Origin: JANPGR01 sp031424015
GTDB taxonomy: Bacteria > Patescibacteriota > Minisyncoccia > Phycocordibacterales > UBA1006
Direction: 5' to 3'
Length of the DNA: 18,538 nt
Assembly: GCA_031424015.1 (NCBI GenBank)
Contig: JANPGR010000093.1
Span: forward strand, 1 to 18,538
A model generated the notes under the pieces. It made no database searches. It worked only from the letters and a program-made list of their open reading frames with translations, and was not told the DNA's origin. Every line of letters starts with the position of its first letter. The first letter of the stretch is position 1. This document shows, in pieces, positions 5,620-12,939 of the stretch. Both the position numbers and the translations under genes were made by a program.

Positions 5620-8155
5620 TTACGTAGTTCATCAGCTCGCGTTGTCGGTTTTGCAGATGTGCATCAAAGATTATTTTGTATTCAAACTCTTTATTTATCT
5701 TTTGGAAATCTAGGAATCCTATTTCTTTTGCAAAAACCTCATTGAATATGGATTTTTTGTCAACCTTTTTATAACGTTTCTTGTTTGCCTCGTATTCAGT
5801 TTTTTCCGCCCCTGATTTGACCTCTACAACTAAAAATCTGCCCTTGTCGGTCTCTATCAAGAAATCTGGGAAATACTTTGCTATACGCTGTTCTGTGGGG
5901 TTCCAGTATTCAACATAGAAATCATTGTGCGCATCGGTTGTAACACCACCAGTAAAATATACATCTACAATAGTTTCGTTTGTATTCAAAAGCTGTCTCA
6001 TATTCGTGAACAGGTCGCGTTCATCACTACTGTCAAAATTGTATGGGTTGATATGGAAACCTATACGACTGGTACCACGAGCAGTTTCTTCTTTGTCTTT
6101 GTAGACTATCAATGATTTTTTGCCATTTTCTTTGCTCATCTTGAATGGATATTCTTTTGTCAGTTCAATTTCTTCAGTAATCGTTGTTTCGGATTCCGTA
6201 TATTGATAGATAGTTTGTAGAATTGTTTGAATAATGAACGGCAAAAAACCTACCTCTAGGTTTACTTTTTCTACCAGTTTATCTCTGGATAGTTTTGTAT
6301 TTTCCAGTAACCGACCGATAGATATGCAGGAGAGATGAGTATAGCGATTTATCAGTTCAACAATTTCGTAGTAGGTGTATGAATTCGTTTCTGTAATTTT
6401 CTTTGAACTAATCGTTTTGTGTTTGAGGATTGCTTTTCCAGTGGAATCCATAACAATTTCTGAACCCATAATGTAGTGTTCGTATTTTTCTGGTTTGTAT
6501 TTTTTGATATCAATTTTTATGTCGTTTATGTCTGATATCTGTGTAGATACTATATCTCGAATAACTTTTTTAACTTGGATTGTCTTTTTCTTTTCAACTT
6601 TGATTTCAAATTCAAAACTGGTTTGGTCCTGATTATTGATGTCTGCGATACTGGTTGCAAAGTTATTTTGAAGTTCTTTATCCAATACTTTGTAGTTCTC
6701 TTTTGATAGAAATATGTGTGCTCGCGTAGAATTGTCACCAATGGACCGCATACAGCGCGTGGATGCTTGGAGTACAAAAATTGAACTGGAAGGTTTTCGA
6801 TACAATGCGCAGGCTACCAACGAACGACAGTTCCATCCTTCCGTACCCTTACCAACAAGTAGTACAAATTGTTTTTTACTGTCTATGGTGTCAAGTATTC
6901 GGAATTCATCTGTGTTGTTTTCTGCTTCAGTGTGATACTCCAATACTTTGTCAATAGGTATGTTCATCTGGGTTAGAATCCGTTCGATACGAGGTTTCAG
7001 TTCACTGCGCAGATTTTCGATACTGGGAGCATAGAAAGCCATTTTAGGTAAACGACCTTCAAGTCTATTTTCATTATATTCGGACCAGAATGTAGAGAGT
7101 ACCTCTTCGATAAAGATTTCAGAGCGGACCTCTCCAAAATCTAATATCTTGATTTGTTTCAAAATACCTTTTTCTATCCCTTGTTTTAGACCAAAATGAT
7201 ACACAACATCGTCAATCATCCTATTATTGATATATGGCGTCCCTGTGAGGTTTATAACGCCTACCAGAGGGGTATTTCCGTGTAAATAATCAATAGTTTG
7301 CCGTGTCTTTTTCAGTGCGCCTTCGAGATTCACACCATAGGAATGATGGGCTTCATCTACAAATATAACGAGATTGTTAAGCTCGCGAATAGAACGTAGT
7401 CGCGCGTTTTCTACTTCTCGTTTTGCTAGTTCATTTTTGTCTCCAAACAAACTATTCAATTTACCATTTTTTTCAATGTTTCTTGTTTTTAGTATTATTT
7501 TTTGTGAATTTGAAATAATAACATTATAATTACCAATGGGTGACAGTGATGTTTCTGGAGTTTCTAGATAGTGGTATTTTATATTCAGTAGTATATTTTG
7601 ATATTCTTTTGGCAGTACTTTTGAATAATCAAATGTTTTTATCTCTTTTAGGCTCTCAATAATAGTGGTGTCGGGAGCAAATACCAGAGCATTTTTCGCA
7701 AAACGTATGTCATCTGGATGGTAGTATGACAGCACAAAGTCATATATTAAAAATGTAGCCATTAAAATAGTTTTACCAGAACCCATTGTTAGTGCATATA
7801 CTTGATTTGCATAATCTTCTGCACCAAATTTATCTTTAATGATTTCGGCAATTTTTTCATCTTTATTATCGGATTCTATAATGTCGGAAATCTCTCGTTC
7901 AGGAATACCTAGAGAACGGAGCAGGTCAGATTTTTTTGAAAATGTATCTTGAAAAATTTCACTAGTCGGTTTGTTTTTCAAAATCTCTTTGATATAAATG
8001 TATGTTTCCAGAGCTTCCATTTGTGGCTCGTGTAAAAATCCGACACGCTTTACATAGTTCAATATATTTATGCTCTCCTTGAACCCACCTTGATATGAAT
8101 TTTCACGCCAGGTGGATACTTTTAGTTTTATATTTTCCAGAAATGTGTTCTCCAT
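5609..8155 (-). CDS. res: Type III restriction enzyme, Res subunit
   Basis: Codes for 848 residues. It is an ATP-dependent helicase/translocase and nuclease that cuts DNA lacking methylation when assembled with Mod. Motifs in order: a helicase motif I MGSGKT (124-129), motif II DEAH (267-270) in LVIFVDEAHHSYG, motif III LTGTP (303-307), a QASTRCMRS stretch in the position of motif VI, and a C-terminal PD-(D/E)xK nuclease with PD (763-764) and E778-V-K780 in KGRFLVVEVKSG. All key residues are intact, so it is probably active. It starts three bases after the mod stop, so the two are co-transcribed and probably translationally coupled. The last 11 bases lie in the direct repeat shared with 10168-10197. 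Confidence 0.93.
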   Translation of the reverse strand: MENTFLENIKLKVSTWRENSYQGGFKESINILNYVKRVGFLHEPQMEALETYIYIKEILKNKPTSEIFQDTFSKKSDLLRSLGIPEREISDIIESDNKDEKIAEIIKDKFGAEDYANQVYALTMGSGKTILMATFLIYDFVLSYYHPDDIRFAKNALVFAPDTTIIESLKEIKTFDYSKVLPKEYQNILLNIKYHYLETPETSLSPIGNYNVIISNSQKIILKTRNIEKNGKLNSLFGDKNELAKREVENARLRSIRELNNLVIFVDEAHHSYGVNLEGALKKTRQTIDYLHGNTPLVGVINLTGTPYINNRMIDDVVYHFGLKQGIEKGILKQIKILDFGEVRSEIFIEEVLSTFWSEYNENRLEGRLPKMAFYAPSIENLRSELKPRIERILTQMNIPIDKVLEYHTEAENNTDEFRILDTIDSKKQFVLLVGKGTEGWNCRSLVACALYRKPSSSIFVLQASTRCMRSIGDNSTRAHIFLSKENYKVLDKELQNNFATSIADINNQDQTSFEFEIKVEKKKTIQVKKVIRDIVSTQISDINDIKIDIKKYKPEKYEHYIMGSEIVMDSTGKAILKHKTISSKKITETNSYTYYEIVELINRYTHLSCISIGRLLENTKLSRDKLVEKVNLEVGFLPFIIQTILQTIYQYTESETTITEEIELTKEYPFKMSKENGKKSLIVYKDKEETARGTSRIGFHINPYNFDSSDERDLFTNMRQLLNTNETIVDVYFTGGVTTDAHNDFYVEYWNPTEQRIAKYFPDFLIETDKGRFLVVEVKSGAEKTEYEANKKRYKKVDKKSIFNEVFAKEIGFLDFQKINKEFEYKIIFDAHLQNRQRELMNYVKNI

Positions 8156-8158
8156 ATA

Positions 8159-9919
8159 TTATGCGGTTACTTCAAATGTTTCAAAGTATTCTTCACCCAA
8201 TACATCAACAATTTTGACTGCTATTGAGTATTTACCTTTTTTTGCGTATTCCCATACATAGTCAGCCTTGATAAGTTCGCGCTTTGTAGGTAGGTCCATT
8301 ATTTCAGCATTAAACAGGTCACCCGTGTAATCTACATCAATGGCGACACTGTCAATAATCTGGCGAAAATCTTCTACTTTTGCCTGATATTCTGCTTTAA
8401 TAGTTTTGCTATTTTCAATCTCTAATTTTCGCATCAGTATAGGCGAATAGAATTCTTTGACAGATATGGACAGTTTTTTATCTTTTGCTGTGACTTTAAT
8501 TTGTGCCTCTGGTTGTTTTTTGAATACCAGATTTTGTTTATCTGTGGTGATGTCTCGTATATCAATTTTGACACCCGTTTTGTTTTCTTTCTTGAGATAG
8601 TCTGAAACTTCAAGGTCCATACCAGAACATATTATAAGCACGTTTTCATTATACACAGGTTCACCAGATTGTGATTTCTTTTTGACAGTAAAATCAGCAA
8701 GTTTGTCATTCACATTTTTGAGCAATGTTTTTATGTCTAGCTTATTCAGGACCCTGTTCATCGGCATCACTTTTACAAATGAAGCATCCAATATGCCATC
8801 AAAATAACTACGCTTCATAGGTTCTATACCATACATTTCCATCACAATTTCTTTTGCCTCCAGTTCATTCTTGAACGCTGTATATTCATTTACATTCAGA
8901 ACTTTGAATCCAATAGTATTTTTCTGTTCATCAATAATCTGATTAAGACGTTTTGTTGATGTTTGAATCGCACCCAGATTTATATCACACCCAATCCATC
9001 TACGACCCATTTTTTGAGCGACTGCTACTGTGGTCCCAGAACCACAAAAACAATCAAAAACTACATCACCACTGTTTGAAGATGTTTTAATTATTCGCTC
9101 AAGCAGAGTTTCTGGCTTTTGGGTGGGGTAACCCAATATCTCCTTGCCGTCTCGCTTTATTTTATCAATATCAAGCCAAACCTCTGTTAGTTGCTTATTA
9201 AAAGTTCTTAATTCGCCATTGTATTTATAGTATTTTTCACCGTCCTGTTCTATTATTTCCTGACCATCCTCTTTTTTTGAAAGATAATCATATTTATCAA
9301 ACATCTTTTCGTAGTTGAATGTGTAATTATCAGATTTAGAATAGCGGAAAATTACGTCATAGTTTTTCGCAAAAAAGCGAGGATATGCTCCACTGGTTGA
9401 GTATTTCCATATAATAGAATTGTTACTATCACGCTCTCCGAATACTTCATCTAGTATTAGTTTTATGTGTGAGCCTTTGTGCCAATCACAATGAACATAT
9501 ATTGAACCAGTATCAGCTAGTAATTCCTTCAAAATCAATAGTCGTTCATATATAAATTGTAGGTACTCGTCTTTTTCCCAGATATCACCATACTGTTTTT
9601 CTTCAAACATATTTTGAGATTCACCCTCAACTTTTTCACCTCTGATTTGAACTTTACGAACATAATCAGCCTTGCTGTCAAAAGGGGGGTCTATGTATAT
9701 CAAATCAACTTTACCACGATACTCTTTCAGTAGGTGTGCTAGGACTTGGAGATTATCACCCCAAAATAGTTTATTAAAATCTGGCGAATTTTTATTGCCA
9801 TATATTTCCTTTTCTTGAGCAGGGAAATACTCAATACTTTCTAGTGGTTTTTTGCCAGCCCAAATGAGCATAGCTTTACCACGAGCTTTTTCTATCTTTT
9901 GCTTGGTTTTGGATGACAT
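8159..9919 (-). CDS. mod: Type III DNA N6-adenine methyltransferase, Mod subunit
   Basis: Codes for 586 residues. It transfers a methyl group from S-adenosylmethionine to adenine in the recognition site and supplies target recognition for the Res complex. The motif order is that of the beta class: the catalytic IDPPF (76-80) comes before the SAM-binding FDCFCGSGTT (288-297), and the conserved YPTQKPETLLERII (264-277) precedes the latter. The region between (about 95-260) is the variable part expected to include target recognition. DPPF replaces the commoner DPPY, which is a tolerated variant. The first gene of the mod-res operon, it is preceded by a structured leader (9921-10124) whose last complementary block touches the start codon. 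No good Shine-Dalgarno lies at normal spacing. Confidence 0.95.
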   Translation of the reverse strand: MSSKTKQKIEKARGKAMLIWAGKKPLESIEYFPAQEKEIYGNKNSPDFNKLFWGDNLQVLAHLLKEYRGKVDLIYIDPPFDSKADYVRKVQIRGEKVEGESQNMFEEKQYGDIWEKDEYLQFIYERLLILKELLADTGSIYVHCDWHKGSHIKLILDEVFGERDSNNSIIWKYSTSGAYPRFFAKNYDVIFRYSKSDNYTFNYEKMFDKYDYLSKKEDGQEIIEQDGEKYYKYNGELRTFNKQLTEVWLDIDKIKRDGKEILGYPTQKPETLLERIIKTSSNSGDVVFDCFCGSGTTVAVAQKMGRRWIGCDINLGAIQTSTKRLNQIIDEQKNTIGFKVLNVNEYTAFKNELEAKEIVMEMYGIEPMKRSYFDGILDASFVKVMPMNRVLNKLDIKTLLKNVNDKLADFTVKKKSQSGEPVYNENVLIICSGMDLEVSDYLKKENKTGVKIDIRDITTDKQNLVFKKQPEAQIKVTAKDKKLSISVKEFYSPILMRKLEIENSKTIKAEYQAKVEDFRQIIDSVAIDVDYTGDLFNAEIMDLPTKRELIKADYVWEYAKKGKYSIAVKIVDVLGEEYFETFEVTA

Positions 9920-9920
9920 A

Positions 9921-10124
9921 GGCGTACTCTATGTTTCTCCCTATCCATTATTGATAATTTTTTTCGACAAAAAAGGATAGGCGAACTGGTACGCCCACTA
10001 TTCTTCGTTAGCACAAGGGTTCCGATTTGTGGCAGGTCACCTATCCGTTGTTATCCGCAAATGCGAACCCTGTGATAGGCAAAAAGCCACACGATGTGTG
10101 CTGACGAAACTATAATGGGCGTAC
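9921..10124 (-). promoter_or_regulatory. Structured leader of mod with alternative pairings
   Basis: Read on the minus strand. GTACGCCC (10124-10117) pairs with GGGCGTAC (9996-9989) in a long imperfect stem that also joins AGCACA-type arms (10097-10102 with 10010-10015) and encloses a hairpin (10058-10070 with 10017-10029). The middle block (9996-9975) ends in CCTATCC. Downstream, GGATAGG (9946-9940) and GTACGCC (9927-9921, two bases from the ATG) are complementary to the same middle block in nested order, with TTTTTTGTCGAAAAAA (9974-9959) as a hairpin inside. The two folds exclude each other, and the second would cover the mod start. A separate small RNA ending at the T6 near 9969 is an alternative reading. 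No known riboswitch class was recognised. Confidence 0.6.
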
Positions 10125-10130
10125 AAAAGT

Positions 10131-10139
10131 AGTATAGCA
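10131..10139 (-). promoter_or_regulatory. Extended -10 for the mod leader
   Basis: Minus-strand TGC-TATACT. No good -35 is present, as is allowed for extended -10 promoters. The predicted start near 10124 coincides with the first base of the long inverted repeat. Confidence 0.45.
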
Positions 10140-10167
10140 AAAATGTGGTTGATTTACTAATTATTTT

Positions 10168-10197
10168 ACCCCCAGTGCAGGAGAACTATATATTTTG
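10168..10197. repeat. Right direct repeat bracketing the restriction-modification cassette
   Basis: Matches 5590-5619 at 28 of 30 positions, differing only at two adjacent bases (gt for cc). Together the copies enclose mod, res and the structured leader and nothing else, consistent with cassette insertion or exchange. Confidence 0.85.
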
Positions 10198-10227
10198 ACA
10201 AAAAACACTTTGCAGTGTAAATAATTG

Positions 10228-10236
10228 TGGTATAAT
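10228..10236 (+). promoter_or_regulatory. Extended -10 promoter for the unknown gene pair
   Basis: TGG-TATAAT, with TTTGCA (10209-10214) 16 bases upstream as a partial -35. The start point would be near 10243, about 30 bases before the chosen ATG at 10274. Confidence 0.5.
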
Positions 10237-10273
10237 TTAGTTATCATTATTCAAAATGATTATTACGATTACT

Positions 10274-11473
10274 ATGGCGAAACAGTATTCAATGAACGGA
10301 TTTTTACAAAGTATAGACGACTACTCCTATATTGAGCAGTATTTTAATAATCGGAGTATTGTGGGCTTTACTTATAAAACAGATACTGACAAAAAAGTTA
10401 AGAAACAAAATGATGAACAAGCAATAAAAATTATTTCTGAAATAATTACAAAACAAAATGAAGAAATCCAACAAGAAATTGAAAGAGACTTCTCTGAAAT
10501 AAACGAATTGTCAGACGATAAGGGTATTGATAATCTTCTGAATGAAGCAAATGACCAGAATACAAATCCCCCACTAAATGTTTTGGCTCAAAATGGACAT
10601 GATGTTTCATTTTGGTTTTTTAATAATCAAAAAAAAATATTTGACAACGCAAATGTAATTCAAGAATTTTTTACAAGTGGATGGAAACGAGTACCTGTAC
10701 CAAGCAGAAATGTTGATATTATATCAAAAAATAAAGACAACCTTGAAAAGGCACTTCGAGAGTATTATCAGAAAAAAGATGCTGGACTTGGTAAGGGGTG
10801 CTTGATTGATATCTATGAAAAAAAAGACAGAGTGTATGTCGTGGTTTATATATCAGCTCGTGGCATCAACGATGTTATTCTAGATGAAAAGGATTCTACA
10901 AAGCTCAAGAAATCAACTCGCCGTGAAAATGTTGAAATCTATTATCTATACCTGCAAGGTAGTAAAGAAGAAGGTGGCGAACTCGAAATTAAAAAGAGAG
11001 GTGACACAACTGCAAAAGAGCTTCTAGGTATATTTTCACAAGTGGTACTAAATCATACACTTGATGATTCAAAACAAACATATGACCTTGAACTTTTTAA
11101 GGATAGAAACTTTAGTCTTATTTACGACACAGAGGATGAGATTGAAGGCTGGTGGATAAAAGGTTTTAATCTGCGAACCCCAGACGGTCAAACAAACATA
11201 AATATAACTGTAAAAGATGAATACAGGATTGGTTCAGAGACAATTTGGAGAGAATTGAATAATTTACAATTAACAGAGAAAATGAAATCACTTCGTATTA
11301 ACCGAATTGATATGAAAATAAAGTTTAAAAAAACCGCGAAACATCCACGAGGTACAAAAACATTTTTTATTTCTTGGAAGGACACAAGTTCATTGAATGG
11401 TATTGATGAGCTTGATATACGAGTTGGTCGAATACTAAAAAAATCAAAAATTGACTGTGGATTTTCTAACTAA
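10274..11473 (+). CDS. Protein of unknown function, first gene of a pair
   Basis: Codes for 399 residues from the ATG at 10274 (MAKQYSMNGFLQS). A frame six codons longer from 10256 is possible. I do not recognise the family. A charged, probably helical stretch (roughly residues 40-95, rich in Lys, Glu and Gln) is followed by a mixed alpha/beta part with hydrophobic strands such as VYVVVYISA and IYYLYL, and a Lys-rich C-terminus. No transmembrane segment, P-loop or known nuclease motif was seen. It overlaps the next gene by 23 bases, so the two are probably coupled and act together. Its place beside a restriction-modification cassette in a mobile element makes a defence or regulatory role possible, but this is context only. 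Confidence 0.75.
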   Translation: MAKQYSMNGFLQSIDDYSYIEQYFNNRSIVGFTYKTDTDKKVKKQNDEQAIKIISEIITKQNEEIQQEIERDFSEINELSDDKGIDNLLNEANDQNTNPPLNVLAQNGHDVSFWFFNNQKKIFDNANVIQEFFTSGWKRVPVPSRNVDIISKNKDNLEKALREYYQKKDAGLGKGCLIDIYEKKDRVYVVVYISARGINDVILDEKDSTKLKKSTRRENVEIYYLYLQGSKEEGGELEIKKRGDTTAKELLGIFSQVVLNHTLDDSKQTYDLELFKDRNFSLIYDTEDEIEGWWIKGFNLRTPDGQTNINITVKDEYRIGSETIWRELNNLQLTEKMKSLRINRIDMKIKFKKTAKHPRGTKTFFISWKDTSSLNGIDELDIRVGRILKKSKIDCGFSN

Positions 11474-12425
11474 TATACTAATTAAATATAGCCACTTCTC
11501 GTCCGTAATTATTGAGCAGGATGAGGCTGATAAATATAAAGAGGACTTTGAAACCTTACTCGTTTTGAATGTTCTAGAAAAAGTCAGCGACCCGAAATAT
11601 ATCTGGTGTAAAACTTGCCAAAGTGAAGGTGTAGAAGTTCATTTTGTATCAAAAGATAGAGCCTTTACATTATGCACACAAGATGAATATGCTGGACGAG
11701 ACTATTTCAACCCATCTGAATTAAAACAGTGGCGCTTCAATGCACCTTGTCTACTTCAGTTGTTTCAAAAGGTCATTGGTATACAATCACCAACAGTCAA
11801 TGAAAGTATTCAAGAACTACTTTGGGATTTTGGCATACAGAAAGTGAACGGGGCAAATTATCATTTATTTTTTTGTAGAAATATAAACGCAATTGAGAAT
11901 AGTAAACTTTCGATAGTTACAAGCCTACCTCACAGTGTTGTTTTCTATACGGGCAACCCACAAATAGCTTTACCAGAAAATGTCCTGCTTGTCCCTATAG
12001 TTGATTTGATACAAAAAGTATCGAATAAAGGATTTTTTCTTGCGAGTGAAGTATTTGAAGATTTCTTTCCAAAAAATGTATACGCGGCACAAAAAGGAGG
12101 CATTGAACTAGATAAAAGTATGATATTACAAAATAACACTATTATGTATAAGCCATTGAGAGCTGGACAATTTCAAAATAAAACAGAAAAACTACCACCA
12201 CTTGCTTCACGAGTGATAGAGCATTTGTATTTGATAAGGAAATACAGTAGTCCTTCAAAAAAGCTTGATGAATTTGAAGCAAGTCTAGGAAGTAAAAAGA
12301 GGGTAATTTCAAGAGAAATAAAACGTATAAATGACTTATGCGGAGAGCATAATATGAAGCCCATCTTACATAAGTATTCTGACGAAAGTTGGGGTATCAA
12401 CCCAGAATTAAGTTCGTGTAAATAA
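11451..12425 (+). CDS. Protein of unknown function with a C-x2-C motif, second gene of a pair
   Basis: Codes for 324 residues if it starts at TTG 11451. A GTG at 11457 is an alternative, and no ATG fits. W52-C53-K-T-C56 with further cysteines at 75 and 100 suggests a small zinc-binding domain near the N-terminus. The C-terminal 75 residues are basic and helical (for example KKRVISREIKRINDL), and could form a helix-turn-helix or winged-helix DNA-binding domain. The middle part (residues about 120-215) has alternating hydrophobic strands and no motif I can name. It starts inside the upstream gene and ends 59 bases before a terminator at 12484, so the pair forms one operon. Function unknown; a DNA-binding partner of the first protein is a guess. 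Confidence 0.78.
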   Translation: MTVDFLTNILIKYSHFSSVIIEQDEADKYKEDFETLLVLNVLEKVSDPKYIWCKTCQSEGVEVHFVSKDRAFTLCTQDEYAGRDYFNPSELKQWRFNAPCLLQLFQKVIGIQSPTVNESIQELLWDFGIQKVNGANYHLFFCRNINAIENSKLSIVTSLPHSVVFYTGNPQIALPENVLLVPIVDLIQKVSNKGFFLASEVFEDFFPKNVYAAQKGGIELDKSMILQNNTIMYKPLRAGQFQNKTEKLPPLASRVIEHLYLIRKYSSPSKKLDEFEASLGSKKRVISREIKRINDLCGEHNMKPILHKYSDESWGINPELSSCK

Positions 12426-12483
12426 TTCACCAAACTATTCACCAAAATTCAACAACTGTGCATAAGTTGACGTAAAATTTGTT

Positions 12484-12509
12484 AAAAATCCTTATGAATA
12501 AGGGTTTTT
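12484..12509 (+). terminator. Terminator after the unknown gene pair
   Basis: Inverted repeat aaaatccttat / ataagggtttt around a two-base loop, with a T-run after it. The stretch between the gene end and this site holds a short tandem repeat, attcaccaaa twice (12425-12434 and 12437-12446). The remainder up to 12628 is AT-rich and shows only a small dyad, ttcac...gtgaa (12535-12549). Confidence 0.65.
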
Positions 12510-12628
12510 CTTTTTATATATACATATACTTGCATTCACCTTTAGTGAACCCTTTTGTTTAATTAGTGATGCTTTTGTCAAAGGCAACACTATTTTATAA
12601 ACAATAATTACACATACATTACAATAAT

Positions 12629-12931
12629 ATGAAAAATGTAATATATCGCAGGAATAGTTCTGAATCTGATATTGATACAGAATTAGACTTGTCACAAGTT
12701 TTCACCACATACGATATCGGAGTTTCTGCCGCCTTGTTGTGTTGTGGATACGAACTATTATCAGTCGACAAACAGAATCCACGAAAAGCGCTGTTTGTTT
12801 TTAGTAAGGATATACAGATAGAAGAATTTACTGATTTGTATTTTTCCGATAGGTTAGATGTCAAAGCACGGTCCTACTTTGACCATCTGAAAGCATTGAA
12901 AAATATGCTGTATTCAGAAAATAACTATTAG
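12629..12931 (+). CDS. DUF5659 domain protein
   Basis: Codes for 100 residues. The core from VSAALLCCGYELLSVDK through NPRKALFVF to FDHLKALKNMLYS has the order and spacing of DUF5659 as I recall it: an ALL-C-G-ELL helix-strand, a N-P-R-K-x-x-F-V-F strand and a YF-x-x-LKALKN-x-L helix. The function of the family is not known. It commonly sits beside primase genes in CPR mobile elements, and here it ends eight bases before one. First gene of the mobility operon. No Shine-Dalgarno; TACAAT at 12620-12625 could be a -10 box but lies very close to the ATG. Confidence 0.75.
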   Translation: MKNVIYRRNSSESDIDTELDLSQVFTTYDIGVSAALLCCGYELLSVDKQNPRKALFVFSKDIQIEEFTDLYFSDRLDVKARSYFDHLKALKNMLYSENNY

Positions 12932-12939
12932 TGTGATAT

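Noticed and set aside
7836..7850. A third copy of ttaatgatttcggca inside res
   Set aside because: It encodes ordinary res residues (AEIIK) on the opposite strand and lacks the rest of the 23-nt leader; taken as coincidence.
9921..10124. CRISPR array, tRNA or retron RNA in the repeat-rich gap before mod
   Set aside because: Repeats are inverted and few with no regular spacers, no cloverleaf fits, and no reverse transcriptase is in the window.
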